Source: an uncultured Prevotellaceae bacterium
GTDB taxonomy: Bacteria > Bacteroidota > Bacteroidia > Bacteroidales > Bacteroidaceae
Assembly (NCBI GenBank): GCA_900314985.1
Contig: OMXL01000050.1
Span: 1-44,338 of the forward strand
Direction of reading: 5' to 3'
Length of the DNA: 44,338 bases
Shown piece after piece: positions 16,130 to 23,736 of the stretch (within the stretch, counting starts at the first letter, position 1; each line of letters begins with the position of its first letter). Both the position numbers and the translations under genes were made by a program. Below the pieces are notes generated by a model. The model made no database searches, was not told the origin of the DNA, and saw only the letters and a program-made list of their open reading frames with translations.

Positions 16130-18052
16130 ATGAAACAGAAATCAGATTGCAACGACACACTCCGACAGAAAGGCGGAGAAGTGAATGCATGGTCAGTGAC
16201 GTGGGGCGTCCTGATGGCCATGCTGTTTTCGGCAGCTGCTGCCTACCTCGGACTGAAGGTGGGCCAGGTCTTTGAAGCTGCCATCCCCATTGCCATCATC
16301 GCCGTAGGCGTATCGGCAGCTGCCAAGCGTTCTAATGCCTTGCGCGAGAATGTCATCATCCAGTCTATTGGTGCCTGTTCGGGTGCTGTGGTTGCTGGTG
16401 CCATCTTCACCCTGCCAGCCATCTATATCCTGCAGGCCAAATATCCGGAGATGAGTGCCGACTTCCTGAAGATCTTCATCGCCTCACTACTGGGCGGTGT
16501 TCTCGGCATCCTGTTTCTCATCCCCTTCCGCCGCTACTTCGTGGAGGCACCACAGGAACAGTATCCGTTCCCAGAGGCTACCGCCACCACACAGGTGCTG
16601 AAGAGCGGTGACTCTGCCAGTGGACAGAGTCAGGCCAAGCCCCTGCTCATCGCAGGTCTGGTGGGTGGTCTCTACGACTTCATCGTCGCCACCTTCGGCT
16701 GGTGGAACGAGAATGTCACCTCACGCATGATACCCTTTGGTGATGACGTGGCAGAAAAGACCAAGCTCGTCTTCAAGAACAATACAGGTGCTGCCGTATT
16801 AGGTCTGGGATATATCATCGGCTTCCGTTATGCCCTGATTATCACGCTGGGCTCACTGTTTGTATGGTGGCTCGTCGTACCTGCCATGGCACTCATCTTC
16901 AGCGGTGATGTGCTGAACCAGTGGAATCCTGCCATCACGACAGCTGTCGGCGACATGTCGCCCGAACAGATCTTCACCTCCTATGGCAAGAGCATCGGCA
17001 TCGGTGCCATCGCTATGGCGGGCATCATCGGCATCATCAAGTCATGGGGCGTCATCAAGAGCGCCGTTGGTCTGGCGACGAAAGCGGGAGAAACCAGCGG
17101 GGAAACCGCTAACAACGAAAGCAAGGCAGACCTGCCTTTTAAGTTTATTGCTATCTCGGCTACCCTGACCATCATTATCACCTTCCTATTCTTCTGGTTT
17201 GGCGTGATGGATGGCAACCTGCTCTTTGCCGCTGTCGCCATTATCCTGACGGCCGTCATTGCCTTCCTCTTTACTACCGTAGCAGCCAATGCTATCGCCA
17301 TTGTCGGTTCTAACCCTGTAAGTGGTATGACACTGATGACGCTGATTCTGGCATCTGTCGTGATGGTGGCTGTAGGTCTGAAAGGTACAGGTGGTATGGT
17401 AGCTGCCCTCATCATGGGTGGTGTGGTATGTACCGCCCTGTCTATGGCTGGCTCGTTCATTACCGACCTGAAGATAGGTTACTGGTGTGGCACAGAGCCC
17501 CGCAAGCAGGAGACATGGAAATTCTTGGGAACACTCGTCAGTGCTGCTACCGTGGGTGGTGTGATGATGCTACTCAACGAAACCTACGGCTTTGCCTCTG
17601 GTGCACTGGCTGCTCCCCAGGCTAATGCCATGGCTGCCGTCATCGACCCGCTGATGAATGGTGTCGGTGCCCCTTGGCCACTCTATGCCCTCGGTGCTGT
17701 CATCGCCATCATACTGACGCTCTGTAAGGTTCCTGCACTGGCCTTCGCACTGGGTATGTTCATCCCCATGGAACTCAACGTGCCCCTGCTGATTGGTGGT
17801 GCCGTCAGCTGGTATGTCACCACTCGCTCAAAGGATGCTGAGGTCAACAAGGCCCGTGGCGAGAAAGGTAACCTCATCGCCTCTGGTTTCATTGCCGGTG
17901 GTGCGTTGATGGGTGTAATCAGTGCCCTGCTGCGCTTCGGTGGTATCCAGTTCGATTATGCCGAATGGTGGCAGAACCCACTGTCTGAGTGGTGTTCACT
18001 GGCAGCATATATCCTGCTGATAGCTTACTTTATCCGGACGATTAAGAAATAG
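16130..18052 (+). CDS. OPT family oligopeptide transporter
   Basis: The 640-residue product is very hydrophobic with about 14 or more membrane segments and the family phrases AYLGLKVGQVFEAAIPIAI near the start, YPFPEATAT at about residue 148, and GSNPVSGMTLMTLI in the middle. OPT proteins import oligopeptides or metal-chelate peptides across the inner membrane with protons. A soluble loop near residue 322 reads GETSGETANNES; it is encoded by a short palindromic repeat (17096-17110) that also occurs between rpsL and rpsG, so this loop has probably been lengthened by an element. The gene has its own complete promoter and is convergent with xerD, 7 bases apart. Confidence 0.93.
   Translation: MKQKSDCNDTLRQKGGEVNAWSVTWGVLMAMLFSAAAAYLGLKVGQVFEAAIPIAIIAVGVSAAAKRSNALRENVIIQSIGACSGAVVAGAIFTLPAIYILQAKYPEMSADFLKIFIASLLGGVLGILFLIPFRRYFVEAPQEQYPFPEATATTQVLKSGDSASGQSQAKPLLIAGLVGGLYDFIVATFGWWNENVTSRMIPFGDDVAEKTKLVFKNNTGAAVLGLGYIIGFRYALIITLGSLFVWWLVVPAMALIFSGDVLNQWNPAITTAVGDMSPEQIFTSYGKSIGIGAIAMAGIIGIIKSWGVIKSAVGLATKAGETSGETANNESKADLPFKFIAISATLTIIITFLFFWFGVMDGNLLFAAVAIILTAVIAFLFTTVAANAIAIVGSNPVSGMTLMTLILASVVMVAVGLKGTGGMVAALIMGGVVCTALSMAGSFITDLKIGYWCGTEPRKQETWKFLGTLVSAATVGGVMMLLNETYGFASGALAAPQANAMAAVIDPLMNGVGAPWPLYALGAVIAIILTLCKVPALAFALGMFIPMELNVPLLIGGAVSWYVTTRSKDAEVNKARGEKGNLIASGFIAGGALMGVISALLRFGGIQFDYAEWWQNPLSEWCSLAAYILLIAYFIRTIKK
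17096..17110. repeat. Palindromic repeat inside the OPT gene
   Basis: AGCGG-GGAAA-CCGCT, identical to the core of the hairpin at 10890-10912. It is translated in frame in a hydrophilic loop of the transporter. Confidence 0.5.
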
Positions 18053-18059
18053 GAAGCGC

Positions 18060-18995
18060 TTATCGCATGTTGCGCGGATGGTGCTCCAGGATCTCCTGGC
18101 GCAGCGTAGACATGTCGATATGCGTATATATCTCGGTGGTGCCGATGCTCTCGTGACCCAGCATAACCTGGATGGCGCGGAGGTCGGCACCACCTTCTAA
18201 TAGGGCGGTAGCAAACGAGTGGCGCAGCGTATGGGGAGAGATGGTCTTGGTGATACCCGCCTCGACAGCCTGCTGCTTAATCATGATAAGTATCATGGTA
18301 CGCGTGAGATGGGCACCACGACGATTCAGAAAAACATAGTCCTCCTCGCCAGGTTTGATGGTCATGTGGCAACGGTCGTCAAACCACCACTCTAACTCTT
18401 TGATGGCTTTGGGTGAGATAGGTACCAGGCGCTCCTTGCTACCCTTACCCATCACGCGTACATACCTCTCTTCTTTATAGAGGTTAGAGAGTTTCAGATT
18501 GACCAATTCTGAGACGCGTAAGCCACAGGAGAACAGCACCTCGATGATGGCACGGTTGCGGTGGCCCTCCCACTTAGAGAGATCGATACTGGCCTCTAAG
18601 GCATCCACCTCGTCGGGGGTCAACACTTCTGGCAGATGCTGTCCCAAGACAGGCGACTCCAACAATTCTGTGGGGTCATCGTCACGATAACCGTCCAACT
18701 GTAGGAAACGATAGAACGAGCGCACACCACTCAAGATACGACACTGCGAGCGTGGATGAATACCAATGTCGTGCAGTCCGGCGGCAAAATGTTGCAGGTC
18801 GGCCAGCTCCACCTCTAACGGATGTTTGCCTTCCCGCTCCAGATAGTCCAGCAGTTTTTGCAGGTCACGCACATAGGCATCCAGCGTGTTTGGCGAATAG
18901 CCACGCTGCAATTTCAGGTATCGCTGATAGCTCTTGACGATATTTGCGGACGTTTTTTTGCTCGTTTCCATTTTAATTCTTACCTTTGATTTCAT
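18060..18995 (-). CDS. xerD: Tyrosine recombinase XerD-type
   Basis: The product (311 residues, or 303 from the ATG at 18971) has the SAM-like core-binding domain at ~20-110 and a catalytic domain with all expected residues: Arg160 (CGLRVSEL), Lys184 (MGKGSKERL), His255 and Arg258 (SPHTLRHSFA), His281 (LGHESI) and the nucleophile Tyr290 (TEIYTH). With XerC-like partners such enzymes resolve chromosome dimers at dif. The gene stands alone, divergent from aroQ, and no integrated element with attachment sites is seen around it, so a housekeeping role is preferred over a phage or integron role. Confidence 0.92.
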   Translation of the reverse strand: MKSKVRIKMETSKKTSANIVKSYQRYLKLQRGYSPNTLDAYVRDLQKLLDYLEREGKHPLEVELADLQHFAAGLHDIGIHPRSQCRILSGVRSFYRFLQLDGYRDDDPTELLESPVLGQHLPEVLTPDEVDALEASIDLSKWEGHRNRAIIEVLFSCGLRVSELVNLKLSNLYKEERYVRVMGKGSKERLVPISPKAIKELEWWFDDRCHMTIKPGEEDYVFLNRRGAHLTRTMILIMIKQQAVEAGITKTISPHTLRHSFATALLEGGADLRAIQVMLGHESIGTTEIYTHIDMSTLRQEILEHHPRNMR

Positions 18996-19029
18996 CGAAG
19001 GTACTCTCGTTCAAAAAAGCTCAAATTAA

Positions 19030-19061
19030 TTTGGCTTTTTATTCACTTATTCGTACCTTTG
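19030..19061 (+). promoter_or_regulatory. Complete promoter TTTG-N20-TACCTTTG for aroQ
   Basis: TTTG at 19030-19033 and TACCTTTG at 19054-19061, 31 bases before the aroQ start. It interleaves with the divergent xerD promoter box. Confidence 0.75.
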
Positions 19062-19067
19062 TGGCGG

Positions 19068-19075
19068 CAAAGATA
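19068..19075 (-). promoter_or_regulatory. TATCTTTG -7 box for xerD
   Basis: The complement of 19068-19075 is TATCTTTG. It starts 7 bases beyond the aroQ -7 box, so the two polymerases would compete for overlapping DNA. Confidence 0.5.
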
Positions 19076-19092
19076 ATCATTATTTTTGAAAT

Positions 19093-19518
19093 ATGAAAAT
19101 TTTAATCATCAATGGTCCTAACCTCAACCTGCTAGGTGTCCGCGAGCCAGGCATCTATGGCTCGTCATCTTTCGAGCAGTACCTGCCCCAGTTGCAGGCA
19201 CAGTATCCTGACATTACTATCGAGTACTACCAGAGCAATGTCGAGGGAGAACTTATCAACAAGATGCAGGAGGTAGGCTTCTCGTACGACGGCATCGTGC
19301 TCAACGCAGGTGCCTACACCCACACGTCGGTAGCCCTGCACGACTGCATCCGCTCGCTGAAGGCACCCGTCATCGAGGTACACATCTCTAATGTCCACCA
19401 GCGCGAGGAGTTCCGCCACCACTCCATGATCTCTGCCGCCTGCAAGGGCGTCATCTGCGGTTTCGGACTCGACAGCTATCGATTGGCGATAGAAGCGCTC
19501 ATATGCCCCCTAAGTTAG
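19093..19518 (+). CDS. aroQ: 3-dehydroquinate dehydratase type II
   Basis: The 141-residue product is a type II dehydroquinase. It has the family start IINGPNLNLLGVREPGIYG with the reactive Tyr, then EYYQSNVEGELI, NAGAYTHTSVAL, EVHISNVHQREEFRHHS and GFGLDSYRLAIEAL. It catalyses step three of the shikimate pathway, 3-dehydroquinate to 3-dehydroshikimate, as a dodecamer in the cytoplasm. The last residues (CPLS) and the TAG stop come from a palindromic repeat starting at 19505, so the C-terminus has been rewritten by the element just after the conserved core. It has its own complete promoter and precedes the O-methyltransferase gene by 43 bases. Confidence 0.95.
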   Translation: MKILIINGPNLNLLGVREPGIYGSSSFEQYLPQLQAQYPDITIEYYQSNVEGELINKMQEVGFSYDGIVLNAGAYTHTSVALHDCIRSLKAPVIEVHISNVHQREEFRHHSMISAACKGVICGFGLDSYRLAIEALICPLS

Positions 19519-19536
19519 GGGGCCACAGGGGTCTGA
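19505..19536. repeat. GC-rich palindromic repeat, copy 1 of an inverted pair
   Basis: GCCCCCTAAGTTAGGGGG followed by CCACAGGGGTCTGA. It supplies the aroQ stop codon and is the inverted partner of 19592-19621, about 55 bases away. Confidence 0.75.
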
Positions 19537-19561
19537 ACAAGCACAGGCCCACAATGGCATC

Positions 19562-20242
19562 ATGAGTAATTGGAAAAAAAATAGCTCCTCTTCAGACCCC
19601 CAACCCCCTAACTTAGGGGGCTTGGAAGATTATATCCTCACTCATATTGACCCAGAGCCAGAATACCTGTATCGGCTTTGGCGTGCCACCAACATCCACA
19701 TGCTGCACGGCCGCATGGCATCAGGCCATCTGCAAGGTCGTCTGCTAAAGATGCTGGTGCAGATGATTCGTCCCAAGAACATCTTAGAGGTAGGCACCTT
19801 CAGTGGCTATTCTGCCCTGTGCATGGCTGAAGGTCTGGACGATGACGGCCACCTCTATACCTTTGAGATCAACGACGAACAGGAGGACTTCACTCGTCCG
19901 TGGATAGAAGGGTCGCCCGTGGCCGACAAGGTATCGTTCATCATTGGCGACGCCATCACAGAGGCACCACGGCTCGGCATCACTTTCGATCTGGCCTTCA
20001 TCGACGGTGACAAGCGCACCTACAAAGAGACCTACGAGATGGTGCTCTCCATCCTACGACCAGGTGGCTTCATCCTGGCTGACAACACCTTATGGGACGG
20101 TCATGTCGTAGACCATAGCTACGACCGTGACCCACAGACCAAAGGCATTGAAACCTTCAACGACTATCTTGCCCATGACCCTCGCGTAGAACAGGTCATC
20201 CTACCCTTACGCGACGGTTTGACGCTCATTCGCAAGCGCTGA
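19562..20242 (+). CDS. SAM-dependent O-methyltransferase, caffeoyl-CoA type
   Basis: The 226-residue product has the class I methyltransferase fold: ILEVGTFSGYSALCMAEGL (SAM binding), LYTFEINDEQ, then IIGDAITEAPRL and LAFIDGDKRTYKETYEMVLSILRPGGF with the metal-binding Asp and DNTLW. The family methylates catechol-like hydroxyls with a divalent cation; bacterial substrates are mostly unknown. The N-terminal stretch SSDPQPPNLGGLEDY is partly encoded by a palindromic repeat (19592-19621), and the usual conserved start would be close to LEDYI. The ATG at 19562 is the only good start in frame, so the repeat appears to have been taken into the N-terminus. Confidence 0.88.
   Translation: MSNWKKNSSSSDPQPPNLGGLEDYILTHIDPEPEYLYRLWRATNIHMLHGRMASGHLQGRLLKMLVQMIRPKNILEVGTFSGYSALCMAEGLDDDGHLYTFEINDEQEDFTRPWIEGSPVADKVSFIIGDAITEAPRLGITFDLAFIDGDKRTYKETYEMVLSILRPGGFILADNTLWDGHVVDHSYDRDPQTKGIETFNDYLAHDPRVEQVILPLRDGLTLIRKR
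19592..19621. repeat. GC-rich palindromic repeat, copy 2 of an inverted pair
   Basis: The reverse complement of copy 1 (TCAGACCCCCAA then CCCCCTAACTTAGGGGG). It is translated as DPQPPNLGG at the start of the methyltransferase. Confidence 0.75.
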
Positions 20243-20276
20243 AACAGCCGTTTGTCAACAAAATGTGCCTCATTTC

Positions 20277-20328
20277 GCATATTTTCTGCTCAAAATGTTG
20301 CATATTTCAAGAATAATATGTACTTTTG
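20277..20328 (+). promoter_or_regulatory. Promoter and direct repeats upstream of the Lrp-type gene
   Basis: TACTTTTG (20321-20328) with GTTG 20 bases upstream (20297-20300) forms a likely promoter, 41 bases before the start codon. GCATATTT occurs twice (20277-20284 and 20300-20307), 23 bases apart, over the promoter's upstream element; Lrp-family proteins often bind such spaced sites and repress their own genes, so autoregulation is possible. Confidence 0.55.
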
Positions 20329-20369
20329 CTTACTTTATGTAAGTAAACAGTATCAACAATCACAATACT

Positions 20370-20834
20370 ATGGACAAGATTGACAATCTCGACAAGAAAA
20401 TCCTGAGCATTCTCTCACAGAATGCCCGCATTCCTTTCAAGGATGTAGCAGCAGAGTGCAACGTGTCACGTGCCGCCATCCACCAGCGTGTGCAACACCT
20501 CATTGAGAACGGTGTAATTATGGGTAGCGGCTTCGACGTGAACCCCAAGAGTCTGGGCTATTCTACCTGTACCTATGTTGGCATCACGCTGGAACGCGGT
20601 TCGATGTACAAGGACGTGGTAGAGTGTCTGCGCCATATTCCCGAAGTCGTAGAGTGTCACTTCACCACAGGTCCATACACCATGATGGTTAAGCTCTATG
20701 CTCGCGACAACGAGCAACTCATGCACCTGCTGAACGGTCGTCTGCAGGACATCCCCGGCGTGGTAGCTACTGAGACGTTGATCTCGCTGGAACAGAGCAT
20801 CAAGCGCGACATTCCCGTAAATTTTGAGGCATAA
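20370..20834 (+). CDS. Lrp/AsnC family transcriptional regulator
   Basis: The 154-residue product has an N-terminal winged helix-turn-helix (residues ~3-60; LDKKILSILSQNARIPFKDVA then NVSRAAIHQRVQHLIENGVI) and a C-terminal RAM ligand domain (~70-145; YVGITLERGSMYKDV, HFTTGPYTMMVKLYARDNEQL). These regulators form octamers and respond to amino acids or similar small molecules. The next gene, a peptidase fusion, begins 5 bases after the stop, so the regulator probably controls or is co-expressed with peptide and gamma-glutamyl metabolism. Confidence 0.93.
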   Translation: MDKIDNLDKKILSILSQNARIPFKDVAAECNVSRAAIHQRVQHLIENGVIMGSGFDVNPKSLGYSTCTYVGITLERGSMYKDVVECLRHIPEVVECHFTTGPYTMMVKLYARDNEQLMHLLNGRLQDIPGVVATETLISLEQSIKRDIPVNFEA

Positions 20835-20838
20835 TACA

Positions 20839-22689
20839 ATGGCTGACCGTTTCGATTGGCAGTCGCAACTTGTTGCGTCGGCCTATGCTGCCTTTCCAGA
20901 AGCACAGCACAAACCCGTTATAGGTATCACGGGTAACTATGGTGAACTGACCTGTAAGTTGGCCGAGGGCTACTACAAGTCGGTAGAGCGTGCCGGTGGC
21001 GTACCCGTCATCATTCCGCCGCTGAGTGATACCGATGTAATCATCAATACGTTGGAGCATCTTGACGGACTCATCCTCAGTGGTGGTGCCGATTACGATC
21101 CGCACTATGCTGGTGAGGAACCCTGTCCGCTGTTGGGTACCATCAATGAAGAGCGCGACCTGCCAGAGTTGTTCATTACCCAGCTGGCCTACAACCGTCA
21201 GTTGCCCATCCTGGGTATCTGTCGTGGCATCCAGACCTTAGCGATGGCCTTGGGTGGTCATGTATGTCAGGACATCAGCGACCTCCCCCCTGCCCCTCCC
21301 AAGGAGGGGAGCCCTATAAAGCACTCGCAGGAGGAACCTCGCAATGTCGCCACACACTACGTCACCATCGAAAAAGACTCCACCTTATATAATATATATA
21401 GGGCTTCTGAACATATCTCGGCTCATCAGGCTAATGAGGCTTATCAGGCTATCGAGGCTTCTGAACACATCTCGGGCGCTGTTGCCCCCCTCCTTGGGAG
21501 GGGCTGGGGGAGGTCCGTCAACTCCTTCCACCATCAGGCTGTCGACGAGACCGGTCCTCGCTTCCGTGTCATCGCCCGTTCTGACGATGGAATCATTGAG
21601 GCCATGGAGAGTACGGAGTATAAGAGCATATTGGGTGTTCAGTGGCATCCTGAGTGTTTGGACGATGGTCTGCCCATCTTCCAGTGGCTTATAGGTGAAG
21701 CACGACAGTACCGTCAGACGTGCGACGTGCATCAGCGTGTGCTCACGCTCGATACCCACTGCGATACGCCGATGTTTTTCCCAGAAAATGTTGACTTCGG
21801 CAGTCGCGATCCCAAGCTACTTGTCGACCTGCATAAGATGACGGAGGGTCATCAGGATGCAACCATCATGGTAGCCTATCTGCCACAGACCATGCCACTG
21901 GCTGATCATCCCAAGCAGTATACCGACCAGATATTCGACAAGATAGAGGCTATCGTAGCCAAACATAGCCCCTATATCGGTATTGCCCGCACCCCTGATG
22001 ACCTATGGATGCACAAGCACCAAGGCAAGAAGAGCATCATGCTGGGCATAGAGAACGGTCATGCACTAGAGGGTAGTCTCGATAACCTGCGCCACTTTGC
22101 CCAGCGCGGCATCGTCTATATGACACTCTGCCACAATGGCGACAATGACATCTGCGACTCAGCGCGTGGTGAACATACCCACAACGGTGTCAGCGCCTTT
22201 GGTCGCGAGGTCATCAAGGAGATGAACCGGTTAGGCATCATGGTGGACCTCAGCCATGCCGGCGAGAAGAGTTTCTACGATGCGTTGGAGCTCAGCAAGA
22301 CACCCATCGTATGCAGTCATAGCAGTTGTCGCGCCCTGTGCGACCATCCGCGCAACCTCACTGACGACCAGATGCGCGCCCTCGCTCAGAAGGGTGGCGT
22401 CATGCAGGTCACCCTGTATCATGGCTTCTTGGTGAAAGACGGTGAGGCCACGCTTGACGATGCGATGCGTCACTTAGACCATGCCATCGAGGTAATGGGT
22501 ATCGACCATGTAGGACTGGGTACCGACTTCGACGGTGATGGAGGCATCCGTGGCCTGGCCAGCTCAGCAGAGTTGCTGAACTACACCCGCGAATTGCTCA
22601 AAAGAAAGTATTCGGAAGCAGACATCCAGAAGCTGTGGGGAGGCAACTTCCTACGCGTCATGAGAGAAGTACAAAATAACAATAGGTAA
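20839..22689 (+). CDS. Glutamine amidotransferase-like / membrane dipeptidase fusion
   Basis: The 616-residue product joins two enzymes. Residues ~24-290 resemble class I glutamine amidotransferase-like hydrolases of the PuuD/peptidase C26 type, with nucleophile Cys128 (LGICRGIQ) and His270/Glu272 (VQWHPE). Residues ~302-616 are an M19 dipeptidase with metal ligands in THCDT (His307, Asp309), GIENGHA, DLSHAGE, CSHSSC and GTDFDGDGG. Together they could cleave gamma-glutamyl conjugates and then the dipeptide product. There is no signal peptide, so it acts in the cytoplasm. Between the two halves of the first domain lies a variable stretch (~148-226) built from two inverted palindromic repeats (PPAPPKEG and PLLGRGWG) around a duplicated ASEHIS segment. 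The ATG at 20839 is chosen, since the longer frame needs a TTG inside the regulator gene. Confidence 0.87.
   Translation: MADRFDWQSQLVASAYAAFPEAQHKPVIGITGNYGELTCKLAEGYYKSVERAGGVPVIIPPLSDTDVIINTLEHLDGLILSGGADYDPHYAGEEPCPLLGTINEERDLPELFITQLAYNRQLPILGICRGIQTLAMALGGHVCQDISDLPPAPPKEGSPIKHSQEEPRNVATHYVTIEKDSTLYNIYRASEHISAHQANEAYQAIEASEHISGAVAPLLGRGWGRSVNSFHHQAVDETGPRFRVIARSDDGIIEAMESTEYKSILGVQWHPECLDDGLPIFQWLIGEARQYRQTCDVHQRVLTLDTHCDTPMFFPENVDFGSRDPKLLVDLHKMTEGHQDATIMVAYLPQTMPLADHPKQYTDQIFDKIEAIVAKHSPYIGIARTPDDLWMHKHQGKKSIMLGIENGHALEGSLDNLRHFAQRGIVYMTLCHNGDNDICDSARGEHTHNGVSAFGREVIKEMNRLGIMVDLSHAGEKSFYDALELSKTPIVCSHSSCRALCDHPRNLTDDQMRALAQKGGVMQVTLYHGFLVKDGEATLDDAMRHLDHAIEVMGIDHVGLGTDFDGDGGIRGLASSAELLNYTRELLKRKYSEADIQKLWGGNFLRVMREVQNNNR
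21282..21311. repeat. GC-rich palindromic repeat in the peptidase gene, copy 1
   Basis: CCTCCCCCC-TGCCCCTCCC-AAGGAGGGGAG, translated in frame as LPPAPPKEGS. It is the inverted partner of 21486-21513. Confidence 0.8.
21402..21475. repeat. Internal duplication encoding ASEHIS twice
   Basis: GGCTTCTGAACAYATCTCGG starts at 21402 and again at 21456, a 54-base (18-codon) in-frame step, with related GAGGCTTATCAGGCT units between. It lies inside the stretch bounded by the two inverted palindromic repeats. Confidence 0.7.
21486..21513. repeat. GC-rich palindromic repeat in the peptidase gene, copy 2
   Basis: CCCCCTCCTTGGGAGGGG then CTGGGGGAGG, the near-exact reverse complement of copy 1, translated as PLLGRGWGR. 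Confidence 0.8.
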
Positions 22690-22701
22690 GAGGTAAGAAG
22701 T

Positions 22702-23691
22702 ATGAAAAAGATAATAGCTATTTGCGGATTGATTGCCCTGTTATGCGCCTGCAGCACGACCAAGAAGAGCTCGAGCGAGGAGCAACAGACAGTCACCATC
22801 AAGTTCAATGCCGATTCGGCCTATCTCTTTTGCCAACAGCAGTGTGACTTCGGCCCACGTACCATGAATAGTGAGGCACATGAGCGTTGTGCTCAGTGGA
22901 TTGCCGACAAGTTCCGCCAGTATGGCTGTGACGTGGAGTTGCAACAAGCCGATTTGAAGGGCTATGACGGTACTATCCTAAAGAGTACCAACATCATCGC
23001 CCATTCTCCCCTCCGTTTGGAGGGGTCGGGGGAAGCTAAGCCTCGCATCCTGATTTGTGCCCACTGGGACAGCCGTCCATGGGCTGACAACGACCCTGAC
23101 GAAGCCAATTGGAAGAAACCCGTGATGGCAGCCAACGATGGTGCCTCTGGTGTAGGTGTCATGCTCGAACTGGCCCGAATCATCCAACAGCACGACTCCC
23201 TACCCCTTGCCGTCGACTTTATCTGCTTCGATGCTGAAGACTGGGGTGTTCCCCAATGGAGCGACAAGTCTGACAACGACTCATGGGCATTGGGGGCACA
23301 ATATTGGTCTACCAGTCCACTTGCTAAGGCTGGCAATTACCAGTATGGTATTCTGCTCGATATGGTAGGCGGTCAGAGTGCCCGTTTCTATCGTGAATAT
23401 TTCTCGATGCGTTATGCCCGCAATATCGTTGAGAAGGTATGGCAGGCCGCCAGTGCAGCAGGCTATGGCAGCTACTTCCCAGCAGAAGATACGGGAGGTG
23501 TTACTGACGACCATCTCCCCGTCAATGAGAAGGCAGGTATTCCTTGTATCGACATCATCAGTCACTATCCCGACTGCGAACAGAGTAGTTTCGGACCCAC
23601 TTGGCATACCATCAATGACGACATGCAGCATCTGGATAAGAACACGCTCGAAGCTGTCGGACAAACACTGGTACAACTACTCTATCAGTAA
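22702..23691 (+). CDS. M28 peptidase / glutaminyl cyclase-like lipoprotein
   Basis: The 329-residue product starts with a lipoprotein signal (IALLCACS, acylated Cys17). The M28 zinc site is visible as AHWDSRPW, AANDGASGVG and CFDAEDWG, with GVTDDHLPVNEKAGIP near the C-terminus. The set, with the SRPWADNDP and DGASGVGVML stretches, is typical of the glutaminyl-peptide cyclotransferase-like branch, which either trims peptides or cyclises N-terminal Gln; which one applies here is open. It would act anchored in an envelope membrane facing the periplasm. It follows the dipeptidase fusion by 12 bases, forming a peptide-processing operon, and ends at a strong terminator. A palindromic repeat (23006-23033) is translated in a loop as SPLRLEGSGE. 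Confidence 0.88.
   Translation: MKKIIAICGLIALLCACSTTKKSSSEEQQTVTIKFNADSAYLFCQQQCDFGPRTMNSEAHERCAQWIADKFRQYGCDVELQQADLKGYDGTILKSTNIIAHSPLRLEGSGEAKPRILICAHWDSRPWADNDPDEANWKKPVMAANDGASGVGVMLELARIIQQHDSLPLAVDFICFDAEDWGVPQWSDKSDNDSWALGAQYWSTSPLAKAGNYQYGILLDMVGGQSARFYREYFSMRYARNIVEKVWQAASAAGYGSYFPAEDTGGVTDDHLPVNEKAGIPCIDIISHYPDCEQSSFGPTWHTINDDMQHLDKNTLEAVGQTLVQLLYQ
23006..23033. repeat. GC-rich palindromic repeat in the M28 gene
   Basis: CTCCCCTCCGTTTGGAGGGG followed by TCGGGGGA, a relative of the elements at 21282 and 31374, translated in frame. Confidence 0.75.
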
Positions 23692-23698
23692 ACACTAT

Positions 23699-23736
23699 AA
23701 GAGGCCTTCTCAATAACGGAAGGCCTCTTATTTTTT
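23699..23736 (+). terminator. Intrinsic terminator after the M28 gene
   Basis: AAGAGGCCTTC (23699-23709) pairs perfectly with GAAGGCCTCTT (23719-23729) and is followed by ATTTTTT. The stop codon of the convergent kinase gene (23735-23737) lies in its T-run. Confidence 0.88.

Noticed and set aside
18060-18995. Integrase of a genomic island
   Set aside because: All motifs and the length fit chromosomal XerD; no attachment-site duplication, tRNA or mobile cargo adjoins it.
22741-23676. Antisense frames within the M28 gene
   Set aside because: They overlap a fully conserved enzyme and show no recognisable domain.
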